Positions 34,962 to 43,598 of a stretch of DNA of 64,000 nucleotides are shown here, one piece after another (position 1 is the first letter of the stretch; every line of letters starts with the position of its first letter). The DNA lies in the NCBI RefSeq assembly GCF_004361855.1, contig NZ_SNWQ01000003.1, positions 186,001 to 250,000 of the forward strand, read 5' to 3'. The stretch comes from Kribbella caucasensis (lineage in GTDB: Bacteria; Actinomycetota; Actinomycetes; Propionibacteriales; Kribbellaceae). Both the position numbers and the translations under genes were made by a program. The notes under the pieces are model-generated. The model saw nothing but the letters and a program-made list of their open reading frames with translations, had not been told where the DNA came from and ran no database searches.

Positions 34962-35733
34962 CGATAGCCTTCGCGCGGACTGCGGCAACTGCTTCGGCCT
35001 CTGCTGCGTCGCGCTGACGTTCGCCAAGTCGGCCGACTTCGCGATCGACAAGCCGGCCGGGGAGCCCTGCCCAAACCTTCAACAGGACTTCCGTTGCGGG
35101 GTCCACAGCAAGTTGCGCACTGAAGGTTTCCAGGGCTGCACGGTCTACGACTGCTTCGGCGCCGGCCAGAAGATCTCCCAGCAGGCCGGTACGAGCTGGC
35201 GCGACCAGTCCGGCCAGGAAATGTTCGCCGCCCTCCCGATCATGCGGCAACTGCACGAGTTGCTCTGGTACCTGGCCGACGCTCTCGACCGCACCGAGAC
35301 CAAGTCGATCCGGCCCGAGCTGACCAAAGCCCAGCAACGGATCGAGGCTCTCACTCAGTGGCCAGTCCTAGATGTTGACCTGGGCAACGAACGGCAGTCG
35401 GTCAACCAACTCCTGCTCAGGACCAGCGAACTCGTCCGCGGCAACCCCGGCAAGAAGAAGCAGCGCCGCGGAGCCGACCTGATGGGGGCCGTACTCCGCG
35501 GCGCCGATCTCAGCCGCGCGGATCTCCGTGGGTGCTACCTGATCGGTGCCGACCTCACCGGCGCCGACCTACGCAAGGCCGACTGCATCGGCGCCGACTT
35601 CCGCGACACCGACCTCGGCGATGCCGACCTGACCGGTGCACTGTTCCTCACCCAATCGCAAGCGAATGCGGCGCGAGGAAACGACGGCACCAAGCTCCCG
35701 GGGACCCTCATCAGGCCGCCGCACTGGGGTTAG
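34945..35733 (+). CDS. Cys-rich N-terminal plus pentapeptide-repeat protein
   Basis: A protein of about 262 residues. The N-terminal part has a dense cysteine pattern CGNCFGLCC...PCPNL...CGVH...CTVYDCFG, resembling YkgJ-type metal-binding clusters. The C-terminal part has pentapeptide repeats A(D/N)Lx[46 protein letters not shown]. No ATG exists near the conserved RADCGNC; TTG 34945, overlapping the prfB end by 17 nt, is the best start, so the start is uncertain. The 3' end overlaps the convergent MFS gene by 23 nt. Function unknown; pentapeptide proteins can mimic DNA, while the Cys cluster suggests metal binding. Confidence 0.75.
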   Translation: MPSTTSDSLRADCGNCFGLCCVALTFAKSADFAIDKPAGEPCPNLQQDFRCGVHSKLRTEGFQGCTVYDCFGAGQKISQQAGTSWRDQSGQEMFAALPIMRQLHELLWYLADALDRTETKSIRPELTKAQQRIEALTQWPVLDVDLGNERQSVNQLLLRTSELVRGNPGKKKQRRGADLMGAVLRGADLSRADLRGCYLIGADLTGADLRKADCIGADFRDTDLGDADLTGALFLTQSQANAARGNDGTKLPGTLIRPPHWG

Positions 35734-37153
35734 TGCGCAGCTGCCGAGTGACCGGCACCATCAGCAGCGAGATCGCAGTGATCGCCAACGCTACCGCGGT
35801 GAGCGCCCCGCCCTGACCCCACGACGTACCGGCCAGCGACAGGTACGCCGTACCGACTGTCGCCGCGCCAAGGGCCAAACACGTCTGCTGGCTCGTCAGC
35901 AGGATGCCGCTGCCGAGTCCGGCCTGCGCGGGCGGGACCCGACCGACGACCACTCCCATCAACGGGACCATCACTAGACCGCTGCCGAACCCGGCGACCA
36001 GCATCGGCAGGGCCAGCGTCAACGGCGTCACGTCCGGCCAGAACATCGCGGCCGCACCGCCGAGCAGACCGTAACCAACGGCCTGGATCAGCCAACCGCG
36101 GACGATCAGCCCGGCGCCGTACCGGATCTGCAGCCGCGGTCCGTAGATCGACGTGACGAAGAATCCGATGGCCATCGGCAACAAACTCAGTCCGCCCTCC
36201 AGCGGCGACATCCGCGCCTCGCCCTGGGTGGCCAGCGCGAACACGAACATGAACCCGCCGAAGGTGGTGAAGAACCCGACCGCGAGCAGCAACCCGATCC
36301 GCATCGCCCGCAACCGCAGTACGGTCGGCGGGATCAACGGCGCATTCCCGGCCTTCTCCGACCGATGCTGGTGCAGACCGAGTACCACGACCGCCGGGAC
36401 CACCGCGGCCAGCGATACCCAAGTCCACAACGGCCAGCCGAGCGGCCGTCCTTCGGTCAATGGCAGAAGCAGCAGCACCAGCGTGACCGCCAGCAGACCC
36501 GCACCGACGAGGTCGACTCGCTGAGCCCGATCGGCCCGGGTTTCCGGCAACAACTTCACGCCGGCGACCAGCGCGACCAGTCCGACCGGAACGTTGACCA
36601 GGAACACGGCCCGCCAGCCGAGTCCGAAGACGTCGGCGTCGACCAGCACACCGCCGAGGATCTGTCCGAGCGCCGCCGCGGCACCACCGGCGACCCCGAA
36701 CATCGACATCGCCCGGGCCCGGTGTTCGCCGGTGAGCAGGCTGCTGATCGAGGCCAGCACCTGCGGGGTCATCGCTGCGGCCGCCGCGCCTTGGACGACC
36801 CGCGCGGCGAGCAGTACGCCGATCGTCGGTGCGATCGCGCAGAGCAGCGACATCACCGTGAAGCCGGTCAGTCCGATCAGGAACAGCCGTTTCCGGCCGA
36901 ATCCGTCGCCGAGCCGGCCGCCGACCACGAGCAAGGTCGCGTTGGCGATGCCGTAGCTGCCGACGACGAGCTGGAGTTCGCCGGACGACGCCTGCAGATC
37001 GGTGCCGATCGCGGGCAGCGCGACGTTGATGATGAAGAAGGAGAGCATCGGCAGGAATGCGCCGAAGAGCAAAGTGGTCAGTGCCACCGGCCCGAGCGGC
37101 GACTTGGTGGCGTCGCGCGTGCGGGCAGGGGCGGTCTGGAGCCGGTCAGTCAT
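35711..37153 (-). CDS. MFS exporter, DHA2 (EmrB/QacA) family
   Basis: A 480-residue, probably 14-helix drug exporter. Motif A in GGRLGDGFGRKRLFLIG and motif C-like GGAAAALGQILGGVLVD are visible, with SLLPMAIGFFVTSIYGPRLQ in the C-terminal half. ATG 37153 starts MTDRLQTAPARTRD. It is divergent from an XRE/MmyB-type regulator 124 nt away, a common pair in which the regulator controls the exporter. Substrate unknown. Confidence 0.88.
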   Translation of the reverse strand: MTDRLQTAPARTRDATKSPLGPVALTTLLFGAFLPMLSFFIINVALPAIGTDLQASSGELQLVVGSYGIANATLLVVGGRLGDGFGRKRLFLIGLTGFTVMSLLCAIAPTIGVLLAARVVQGAAAAAMTPQVLASISSLLTGEHRARAMSMFGVAGGAAAALGQILGGVLVDADVFGLGWRAVFLVNVPVGLVALVAGVKLLPETRADRAQRVDLVGAGLLAVTLVLLLLPLTEGRPLGWPLWTWVSLAAVVPAVVVLGLHQHRSEKAGNAPLIPPTVLRLRAMRIGLLLAVGFFTTFGGFMFVFALATQGEARMSPLEGGLSLLPMAIGFFVTSIYGPRLQIRYGAGLIVRGWLIQAVGYGLLGGAAAMFWPDVTPLTLALPMLVAGFGSGLVMVPLMGVVVGRVPPAQAGLGSGILLTSQQTCLALGAATVGTAYLSLAGTSWGQGGALTAVALAITAISLLMVPVTRQLRTNPSAAA

Positions 37154-37276
37154 GGATACCAGCATGCGCGCGGCCGGATCCGGGTAGTGAGAGCCTGCTT
37201 ATCCTGGTATTCCCACCACCCGGCACCAGCCTTTCGTCCACCCGCCCCGCGGCACCACGATGGAGAGGTGAGCACA

Positions 37277-38134
37277 GTGACTGCCGAGCCCCAGACCCAC
37301 CTGGCGCGGGCTGAGCATGGTGAGCGGCGGCGCGAGCTGGCCGCCTTCCTGCGGAGCCGCCGCGAACGGATCCAGCCCGACGAGGTCGGATTCGCCCCAG
37401 GCGGCCGGCGCCGTACGCCGGGACTCCGGCGCGAGGAGGTCGCCCAGCTCGCCGGTGTCGGCGTCACCTGGTACACCTGGCTCGAACAGGGTCGCGACAT
37501 CAACGTCTCCGCCCAGGTGATCGAGGCGATCTCCCGGACGCTCCGCCTCGACCGGCTCGAACGCAACCACCTCTACACCCTCGCCGGCATCCGCCTCGGC
37601 CCGACCGAAGGCGAGTGCACCGGCCTCCCCGATTCGGTGCAGAAGCTGCTCGACCAGGTCTCTCCGTACCCGGCCGTGGTGCTCAATTCCCGGTACGACG
37701 TGCTCGCGTTCAACGATGCCTGCTGCAAGGTGCTGATCGACCTGGAGAACGTTCCGGTCGAGGAGCGGAACCTGCTCTGGCTCACCTTCGTGGCGCGGGA
37801 GTGGCGGTGCACGTTCACCGATGCCGAGTCGATGCGGATGCACATGGTCGCCGGGTTCCGGGCCGCTCTGGCCGATCATCTGACCGACCCGAACTGGCAG
37901 GACCTGACTCAGCGGCTGCTGGCCGGTTCTCGGGTGTTCGCCGATCTGTGGGAGCGCTACGAGGTCGCTGCCCCCAGCAACAAGATCAAGCTGCTGGAGT
38001 CGCCGACCGTGGGCATTCTCCGGCTCGAGCCGATCAACATGTGGCTCACCCAGCTCGGCCAGATCCGCGCGACCGTCTACACCGCCGTCGACTCCGAGTC
38101 CGAAGCCAAACTCCACACCTTGGTCAACGTCTGA
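37277..38134 (+). CDS. XRE-family regulator with MmyB-like ligand-binding domain
   Basis: A 285-residue regulator. The N-terminal helix-turn-helix runs ELAAFLRSRRERIQPDEVGF, RRTPGLRREEVAQLAGVGVT, WYTWLEQGRDINVSAQVIEA. The C-terminal PAS-like MmyB domain contains YPAVVLNSRYDVLAFNDACC and ends with a conserved core AVDSESEAKL. GTG 37277 has GGAGAGG 8 nt upstream; GTG 37268 is an alternative. It is divergent from the MFS exporter and ends 3 nt before the convergent sugar dehydrogenase gene. Confidence 0.86.
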   Translation: MTAEPQTHLARAEHGERRRELAAFLRSRRERIQPDEVGFAPGGRRRTPGLRREEVAQLAGVGVTWYTWLEQGRDINVSAQVIEAISRTLRLDRLERNHLYTLAGIRLGPTEGECTGLPDSVQKLLDQVSPYPAVVLNSRYDVLAFNDACCKVLIDLENVPVEERNLLWLTFVAREWRCTFTDAESMRMHMVAGFRAALADHLTDPNWQDLTQRLLAGSRVFADLWERYEVAAPSNKIKLLESPTVGILRLEPINMWLTQLGQIRATVYTAVDSESEAKLHTLVNV

Positions 38135-38137
38135 TCC

Positions 38138-39193
38138 TCATCGGATCTCCGAGCGCAGTAGCTTGTCGTCGGTGGTGTTGGACGTGCTGATCCAGAGGTC
38201 GTCGGCGCCCGGGACCTTCACGACCGAGCGGAGCCGGCCGAAGGTGTTGGTGAAGTAGGCCTGGGTCGCGCCGGCTTCGGTGCCTTCCAGTTCGACCCGC
38301 CAGAGGCGTTGACCCCGCAGCGCCGCGACGTACGCGGTGTCGTTGACGATCGCCAGACTGCTCGGCGACGCCTCGGCCGTCGTCCAGGTGCGCTTCGGGT
38401 TGTCCATGCCGGGGGTGTCGCACGGTCCTTCGCAGATCGGCCAGCCGTAGTTGTGGCCGCTGACAATCAGGTTCAGCTCGTCCAGCTGGTTGTTGCCGAG
38501 TTCGGCCGACCAGAGCCGCCTTTCGGAGTCCCAGGCGAGACCCTGTGGGTTGCGGTGTCCCTTGCTGAAGACGAGGTTGCCGAACGGGTTCCCGGGCGCC
38601 GCTTCGCCGGTGGTGGTGAAGCGGAGGATCTTGCCGTTGGGGGAGTCGTTGTTCTGCGGGGTGGACGTGTCCTGGGCGTCCCCGGTCCCGGCGTACAGGT
38701 AGCCGTCCGGGCCGAACTTCAGCTGGCCGCCGTTGTGGTACGTGTTGCTGCGGATGCCGTCGACGATCACGGTTCGGTCGGCCAGCGTGGTGCCGTTGAA
38801 GGACATTCGGACGATCCGGTTCTCGGTCTGGCCGTTGTCGTTCGAGGTGTGGAAGAAGTAGACCGCCTGGTCGGTGCTGCCGTTCCAGGTCGGCGACACG
38901 GCGACGCCCATCAGGCCGCCTTCACCGCCGGTGGTGACGGAGTTGGGCACTGTGCCGACCGTGGTGCGGGTGCCGTCGAGGGTGATTCGGGAGACGCGGA
39001 AGCTGTTCCGCTCGGTCACCAACGCCGACTGGCCGTCCGGGAGGAACGAAGTTGCCCACGGCAAAGACAGCCCGGTGACCAACGTTGTGGGTGTCTGAGG
39101 TGTGCCACGAGCAGCCCGTACGTCGGCTGGGGCGGACGCGGCGGGGATCGCGAGGGCGAGTACAACGATGGGTACTGCGGTACGGATTCGCAT
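38138..39193 (-). CDS. Secreted PQQ-dependent sugar dehydrogenase (glucose/sorbosone dehydrogenase family)
   Basis: A 351-residue secreted beta-propeller. The signal peptide is MRIRTAVPIVVLALAIPAAS with cleavage near residue 25. Propeller motifs include LSLPWATSFLPDGQSALVTE, GGEGGLMGVAVSP, YHNGGQLKFGPDGYLYAGTG, KGHRNPQGLAWD and the disulfide-bearing GWPICEGPCDTPG. Family members oxidise aldoses or sorbosone, often with PQQ; the conserved His and Arg residues of the family are present. It lies 115 nt upstream of a GH5 gene terminator on the same strand, suggesting extracellular sugar use. Confidence 0.85.
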   Translation of the reverse strand: MRIRTAVPIVVLALAIPAASAPADVRAARGTPQTPTTLVTGLSLPWATSFLPDGQSALVTERNSFRVSRITLDGTRTTVGTVPNSVTTGGEGGLMGVAVSPTWNGSTDQAVYFFHTSNDNGQTENRIVRMSFNGTTLADRTVIVDGIRSNTYHNGGQLKFGPDGYLYAGTGDAQDTSTPQNNDSPNGKILRFTTTGEAAPGNPFGNLVFSKGHRNPQGLAWDSERRLWSAELGNNQLDELNLIVSGHNYGWPICEGPCDTPGMDNPKRTWTTAEASPSSLAIVNDTAYVAALRGQRLWRVELEGTEAGATQAYFTNTFGRLRSVVKVPGADDLWISTSNTTDDKLLRSEIR

Positions 39194-39254
39194 GATTTCA
39201 AGGCCTTTCGGGGTGGACGACGGAAGAGGGCGTTACGTCGTACACAGGAGAACC

Positions 39255-39282
39255 GGGCCGGCGCAGGGCGGAGCGCCGGCCC
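39255..39282 (-). terminator. Hairpin terminator after the GH5 gene
   Basis: A perfect 10-bp stem (GGGCCGGCGC / GCGCCGGCCC) with an 8-nt loop begins 26 nt after the GH5 stop on the minus strand. No U-tract is present. It would stop read-through into the sugar dehydrogenase gene. Confidence 0.65.
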
Positions 39283-39308
39283 GTCCTCGCTTAGCCGGTG
39301 GGACAGAG

Positions 39309-40733
39309 TTAGTTGGTGGGGAAGGCGTCAGCGGTCCGGATCCGGTCGCGGACCCAGACACCGGCCGGCTTCAGTACCGAGGTGCCGGTGAAAGAGTTGC
39401 CCGCACAGGTGCCTTCCTTGAAGACAGCACCCGAGCGGAAGTCGTCGGAGAAGTTCCAGTTGGTCCAGCCGATCTTCTTCGCGGCCAGCAGATCGAGGTA
39501 TTTCTGCGAGTAGGTGAAATCGTTGCCGCCGTCACCGGTGTACGTCTGGGTGCCGAACTCGGTGACGAAGATCGGGATCCGGTCCGCCGCCCGGGACAAG
39601 GCGTTGAAGTACTCGTCCTGGTGCGACGCGGCGTAGAAGTGGAACGTGTACATGAAGTTCGACGCGTTGATCGGGTTGTTGATGATGTCGGCCTCGGAGC
39701 CACCGTCGGAGATCCCGAGCGAGGCCCAGCCGTGGGTCCCGACGAAGACGACGCCGTCGGAGTCCTTCGCCCGGATCACCGGGATCATCTGCTCGGCGTA
39801 CGACTTGATCCCGGCCCAGCTGACGTTGTTCGGCTCGTTGGCGATGTCGTAGATGATGTTGACCTTGTCCTTGTGCCGATCGGCGATCTCGGTGAAGAAC
39901 GTCTTCGCCCGGGCCAGGTTGTAGTTCGGGTCGCCGGGGTCGAGCTGGTGCCAGTCGACCAGTGCGTACATCCCGCGCCGGGTGGCCTCCTCGATGTAGT
40001 TGTGCACTATGTCGGTGAACTTGCGCGGGTCGGTTTCGTAACCGCCCTCCTGCACATACAGGGAAATACGCAGGATGTCCGAGTTCCAGTCGGTCGCGAG
40101 CGCGTCGAGTGAAGCCGTCTTGATGCACTGGCTGTACCACTGGATGCCATGCGTACTCATCCCACGCAGCTGGATCGGTTTGCCGTACTGGTTACAGAGC
40201 TTGGTCCCACAGACCCGGAGCTGCCCGTTGATCGCGACCGGTGTGGCGGCTGCGCCGACCGCGTCGATCGTCAACGAATCGGCGTTCGGGCCACCGGCGG
40301 CCACGACTGCCGTGGTCTTGATCCGATTGGTGCCGGCGGCAAGCGTCGCGGTGGTGGTGACGGTCTGGTACGACGTCCAGGCGCCGGTGCCGGGGAAACC
40401 GAGGTCGTTGACGACCAGGGATCCGTTCACGGCGACGTCGAGGGGCCGGCTGGTGGTGGTGCCGTTGGCGTACCGGAGCGCCAGCGAGTACTGGCCGGCG
40501 GACGGGACGTTGACGGTGTACTCCACCGAACTGGTGGCGACGTTGTCGTAGTTGACGAATCCGGTGCCGGTGAAGCCGGCGTGATTCGACTCGACGGCGC
40601 CTTGGGAGATCGCGGCGTTCTCGGATTCGTAGCGGACGGGGGCGGCGGTACTGCTGGTCGCCGAGGTGGTGACCAGCGCCGTGGCGGCCAGTACTGCACT
40701 GGCGGCCAGCGCGGACCAGCGGGCAGGTCTCAT
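39309..40733 (-). CDS. Secreted GH5 endoglucanase with N-terminal CBM35/CBM6-like module
   Basis: A 474-residue secreted glycoside hydrolase. The signal peptide is MRPARWSALAASAVLAATAL with cleavage near residue 31. Residues 33-158 form a carbohydrate-binding module (YESENAAISQGAVESNHAGF, GFVNYDNVATSSVEYTVNVP). Residues 170-460 form a GH5 TIM barrel: RGMSTHGIQWY, NSDILRISLYVQ, the acid/base Glu in YDIANEPN (E300) and the nucleophile Glu in FVTEFGTQTY (E392). It probably cleaves beta-1,4-glucan. Two palindromes upstream at 40788-40819 suggest sugar-responsive control. Confidence 0.92.
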   Translation of the reverse strand: MRPARWSALAASAVLAATALVTTSATSSTAAPVRYESENAAISQGAVESNHAGFTGTGFVNYDNVATSSVEYTVNVPSAGQYSLALRYANGTTTSRPLDVAVNGSLVVNDLGFPGTGAWTSYQTVTTTATLAAGTNRIKTTAVVAAGGPNADSLTIDAVGAAATPVAINGQLRVCGTKLCNQYGKPIQLRGMSTHGIQWYSQCIKTASLDALATDWNSDILRISLYVQEGGYETDPRKFTDIVHNYIEEATRRGMYALVDWHQLDPGDPNYNLARAKTFFTEIADRHKDKVNIIYDIANEPNNVSWAGIKSYAEQMIPVIRAKDSDGVVFVGTHGWASLGISDGGSEADIINNPINASNFMYTFHFYAASHQDEYFNALSRAADRIPIFVTEFGTQTYTGDGGNDFTYSQKYLDLLAAKKIGWTNWNFSDDFRSGAVFKEGTCAGNSFTGTSVLKPAGVWVRDRIRTADAFPTN

Positions 40734-40787
40734 CGCGGTTTGCCTCCTACTTCGCCTGGGGCGGTGGACGGAGCGGGACTGCTACTT

Positions 40788-40819
40788 AATAGGAAGGTTT
40801 CCTAATAGTTTCGCGAAAC
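40788..40819. promoter_or_regulatory. Two adjacent operator-like dyads upstream of the GH5 gene
   Basis: TAGGAA-GGT-TTCCTA (40790-40804), within a longer AT-rich near-palindrome, is followed 3 nt later by the perfect 12-bp palindrome GTTTCGCGAAAC (40808-40819). Both lie 55-86 nt upstream of the GH5 start. TAGGAA-N3-TTCCTA resembles sites reported in front of actinobacterial glycosidase genes, by memory only. The regulator is not in this window. Confidence 0.5.
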
Positions 40820-40916
40820 CTAGCGCTGGAGCTGACGGTTGTCAATCGGTCGCCAAGAGTGATCAAATCCTACCGCTCGGCGTGTCGCGCACGGATATCG
40901 CGCAGCAGGAGGTTCT

Positions 40917-41825
40917 TCAGGCCGTGTCCCGGTCACGCCAGGCGGCCTTGAGTGCGGCGACTGTTGCCGCAACCGCGGGTCGCCGCGCAGTCGCCGTTCG
41001 CCACACCGCGTACAGGCGTCGACTAGGAGCCGGCAGCAGCGGTACTGCGACCACCCCGTCCGGCAGCGGACCACGACCGAGCCGCGGCAGCAACCCGATA
41101 CCGATGCCTCGGGCAAGCATCGCCAACTGCGTCTGGTACTCCGCGACCGAGTACGCCACCTCCGGCTCCACCCCGGTCTGGCGCATCGTCCGGATCAGCC
41201 AGTCGTGACAGATCGAACCCACGGGCTGGCAGATCCAGCGTTCGCCGATCAGGTCGGTCGCGCGAACGGACTCCTTGCCGGCCAGCCGATGCGTGGCCGG
41301 CAGCAGGATGTCGGCCGGATCCGTACCGAGCTTCACCCGCGACACCTCATCCGGCAGCGCCAGCGGAGTGTTGTGCCAGTCGTGCACCACGGCGACATGA
41401 ACCTCGCCCCGTTGCACCGCCGCCACCGCATCCGGCGGATCACTCTCCACCACCCGCACGTCGAGCGCCGGATTCTCCTCCATCAACCGTGGCAAGGCGA
41501 CCGGCAACAACCCCCGAGCAGCAGTCGGGAACGCCGCGAGCATCAGCTCCCCGATCGCCTGCCCCCGCTGCTCCTCCAGCTTCAGCTCCGCCTCTTCGAC
41601 CAACTCGAGCACCTGAGCCGCCGTGGTCGCGAGCTGCTGCGCGGCATCGGTCAGCACGATGCCCCGACCCCGCTTTTCCAGCAAGGTCGTCCGCGTCTCC
41701 CGCTCCAGTTTCGCCAGCTGCTGGGAGATCGCGGACGGTGTGTACCCGAGTGCGTCGGCCGCGCTGCCGACCGAACCGTAGAGCGCCACCGCATGCAGCG
41801 CCCGCAGCCGACCCAGATCGATCAT
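40917..41825 (-). CDS. LysR-family transcriptional regulator
   Basis: A 302-residue LysR regulator, with the winged helix MIDLGRLRALHAVALYGSVG, SAADALGYTPSAISQQLAKL and an effector domain containing QPVGSICHDWLIRTMR and MLARGIGIGLLPRLG. It is divergent from an EamA transporter gene (41900), its probable target. A 17-nt dyad overlaps its start codon (41824-41840). Confidence 0.88.
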   Translation of the reverse strand: MIDLGRLRALHAVALYGSVGSAADALGYTPSAISQQLAKLERETRTTLLEKRGRGIVLTDAAQQLATTAAQVLELVEEAELKLEEQRGQAIGELMLAAFPTAARGLLPVALPRLMEENPALDVRVVESDPPDAVAAVQRGEVHVAVVHDWHNTPLALPDEVSRVKLGTDPADILLPATHRLAGKESVRATDLIGERWICQPVGSICHDWLIRTMRQTGVEPEVAYSVAEYQTQLAMLARGIGIGLLPRLGRGPLPDGVVAVPLLPAPSRRLYAVWRTATARRPAVAATVAALKAAWRDRDTA

Positions 41826-41840
41826 GTAGCACTCCTACAT
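41824..41840. promoter_or_regulatory. Dyad over the LysR start codon, possible autoregulatory site
   Basis: ATGTAG-CACTC-CTACAT is a perfect 6-bp inverted repeat with a 5-nt spacer. Its left arm overlaps the LysR start codon (41823-41825), so LysR binding here would repress itself and may activate the EamA gene. Confidence 0.4.
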
Positions 41841-41899
41841 CGATACCCATAGCAATCTTCGCTGGTCCTTAACTGTAATCCCGCCCAGACTGGATCACC

Positions 41900-42805
41900 A
41901 TGAACCCTCGTCACGTCCTCCTCGCGGTCTCGGTCGCGGTGGTCTGGGGCGTCAACTTCGTCGTCATCGAGGTCGGCCTGGAGAACTTCCCGCCGCTGCT
42001 GTTCTCGGCGCTGCGGTTCCTGTTCGCCGCGGTGCCCGCGATCTTCTTCCTCGGCCGGCCGCGGGTCGCGTGGCGGTATGTGATCGCGGTCGGTCTCGCG
42101 CTCGGTGTCGCGAAGTTCGGCCTGCTGTTCGTCGGGATGGACCACGGTGTGCCCGCGGGGTTGTCGTCGCTGGTGCTGCAGAGCCAGGTGATCTTCACGT
42201 TGCTGTTCGCAGTACTGGTACTCCGGGAGCGGCCGCGACGCGCACAGTTGGCGGGGATCGCGATCGCCTGCGTCGGGATGGTGCTGATCATGCTCGACCG
42301 AGGACTGGCTGCTCCGCTGGGCGCACTGACCCTGGTGATCGCCGCCGCCGCGTGCTGGGGTGTGTCGAACACCGTCACCCGGCACGCCAAACCCCAGGAC
42401 ACACTGCGCTTCATGGTCTGGGTCAGCGCGGTCGCAGTACTCCCACTGCTCGCCCTGTCACTGCTGACCGAGGGCGTGCAGGCGGATGCTGCCGCGCTCC
42501 GCAGTATCGACCTGACGGGGATCGGCGCGTTGGCGTACCTGGCCTTCGCCGCGACGTTGTTCGGCTTCGGCGCCTGGGGATTCCTGCTCAGGCAGTACGA
42601 CGCCAGCACGGTGGCGCCGTTCTCGCTCCTGGTTCCTGTGGTGGGGATGGCGGCAGCCTGGTTGCTCCGCGGCGAAGCGGTCGGGTTGCAGCAGGCGATC
42701 GCGGCCGCACTGATCATCGGCGGCATGGCCTGTACGGTGATCCGTCGCCGACCCCGGCAGCAGGCAGACTCGTCCGAGTGGATGCTCACCAAGTCGGCGG
42801 CCTGA
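41900..42805 (+). CDS. EamA/DMT-family transporter
   Basis: A 301-residue ten-helix DMT protein with two EamA repeats. Repeat one spans residues 5-130 (LLAVSVAVVWGVNFVVIEVG, PPLLFSALRFLFAAVPAIFF, VLQSQVIFTLLFAVLVLRER) and repeat two 140-285 (AAAACWGVSNTVTRHAKPQD, STVAPFSLLVPVVGMAAAWL). Such proteins export amino acids, metabolites or drugs. It is divergent from a LysR gene across 74 nt. Substrate not predictable. Confidence 0.88.
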   Translation: MNPRHVLLAVSVAVVWGVNFVVIEVGLENFPPLLFSALRFLFAAVPAIFFLGRPRVAWRYVIAVGLALGVAKFGLLFVGMDHGVPAGLSSLVLQSQVIFTLLFAVLVLRERPRRAQLAGIAIACVGMVLIMLDRGLAAPLGALTLVIAAAACWGVSNTVTRHAKPQDTLRFMVWVSAVAVLPLLALSLLTEGVQADAAALRSIDLTGIGALAYLAFAATLFGFGAWGFLLRQYDASTVAPFSLLVPVVGMAAAWLLRGEAVGLQQAIAAALIIGGMACTVIRRRPRQQADSSEWMLTKSAA

Positions 42806-42818
42806 CTGGCACGCCCGT

Positions 42819-43598
42819 CTACTCGTACTGGTTGGTCGGCGGCGTGACTTGGCGGACCTCGGTGATGGTGATGGCGGCGACATCGCCGTCCTGGCGCTTG
42901 GTCGGCTCGGCCCACTCGCCGGTCACGGTGACCCACTGGTTCTTCGCCGGGGCCGGCTGGTCGCCGCGGGCCTCGACCATGAACGCCGTACCGTCGGCGA
43001 CACAGCAGGTCAGGCCGATCCGGGAGACGTACCAGGAGCCGTTCTTGCCGGGCGTGACGAAGCCGGTGAGCTGGAAGTTCCGGCCCTTCATACTGTCCTT
43101 CTCCCACACGGCCCAGATCGCGTAGTCGCGGACCGCCAGCGGTACCGGCTTGTCGCTCTGCGCGCTGTCCGCGAGCCAGGACTGATTCTTCGGCGCGACC
43201 GGTTTGGCCGCGACCGGTGACTGCCGCTGAGCCGCATCGGCACCGAGAGCGGGTGGGTCGACGACCAGCAGCGCGAAGACCGGGATCAGCAGCAGCCAGG
43301 CGGCTCTGGGCAGGCCGTGATGGCCGTGACCGTCGTCGTCGCCGGTGTGCGGCTCGTGATCGTGCTGCCCGTCATCGTGCTGCCCGTCATCGTGCTGCTG
43401 GGCGGGCTTGCGGCGGGTGTCGGCCAGGACGTCGGCCACGGCGAGCAGGATCAGGATGACGCCGGCCGCGAGCAGCATCCACCGCATACCGGGCTTCACG
43501 TACCGCAGATAGGTGTTCGAGATCGCCAGCTGAACGATCGCCGCGCCGACGAAGACGACGACGAGACCCGCGACGTTGCGCCTCACAGCAACCACCAT
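42819..43598 (-). CDS. TIGR03943-family membrane protein, putative permease partner with His-rich loop
   Basis: A 259-residue protein with two N-terminal membrane helices (VAGLVVVFVGAAIVQLAISN; MLLAAGVILILLAVADVLAD), a His/Asp-rich cytoplasmic-looking loop (HDDGQHDDGQHDHEPH and GHGHHG), a third helix and a soluble C-terminal domain with SRIGLTCCVADG. It belongs to the family that accompanies DUF318-type permeases in metal-associated operons. ATG 43598 overlaps the upstream permease by 16 nt; GTG 43586, giving a GTGA overlap, is an alternative start. The His-rich loop suggests zinc or another metal. Confidence 0.82.
   Translation of the reverse strand: MVVAVRRNVAGLVVVFVGAAIVQLAISNTYLRYVKPGMRWMLLAAGVILILLAVADVLADTRRKPAQQHDDGQHDDGQHDHEPHTGDDDGHGHHGLPRAAWLLLIPVFALLVVDPPALGADAAQRQSPVAAKPVAPKNQSWLADSAQSDKPVPLAVRDYAIWAVWEKDSMKGRNFQLTGFVTPGKNGSWYVSRIGLTCCVADGTAFMVEARGDQPAPAKNQWVTVTGEWAEPTKRQDGDVAAITITEVRQVTPPTNQYE
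43359..43398. repeat. 15-bp tandem repeat encoding the HDDGQ units
   Basis: About 2.7 copies of ATCGTGCTGCCCGTC (plus strand) encode the repeated His-Asp-Asp-Gly-Gln loop of the minus-strand gene. Slippage could alter the number of metal-binding His residues. Confidence 0.8.

Noticed and set aside
36365..37276. In-frame extension upstream of the XRE/MmyB gene
   Set aside because: It is antisense to the MFS gene, Gln/Arg/Asp-rich, and the conserved domain starts after the GTG at 37277, which has a ribosome-binding site.
43359..43398. Tandem 15-bp repeats as a possible CRISPR or satellite
   Set aside because: Units are adjacent without spacers and lie in frame in a coding His-rich loop.
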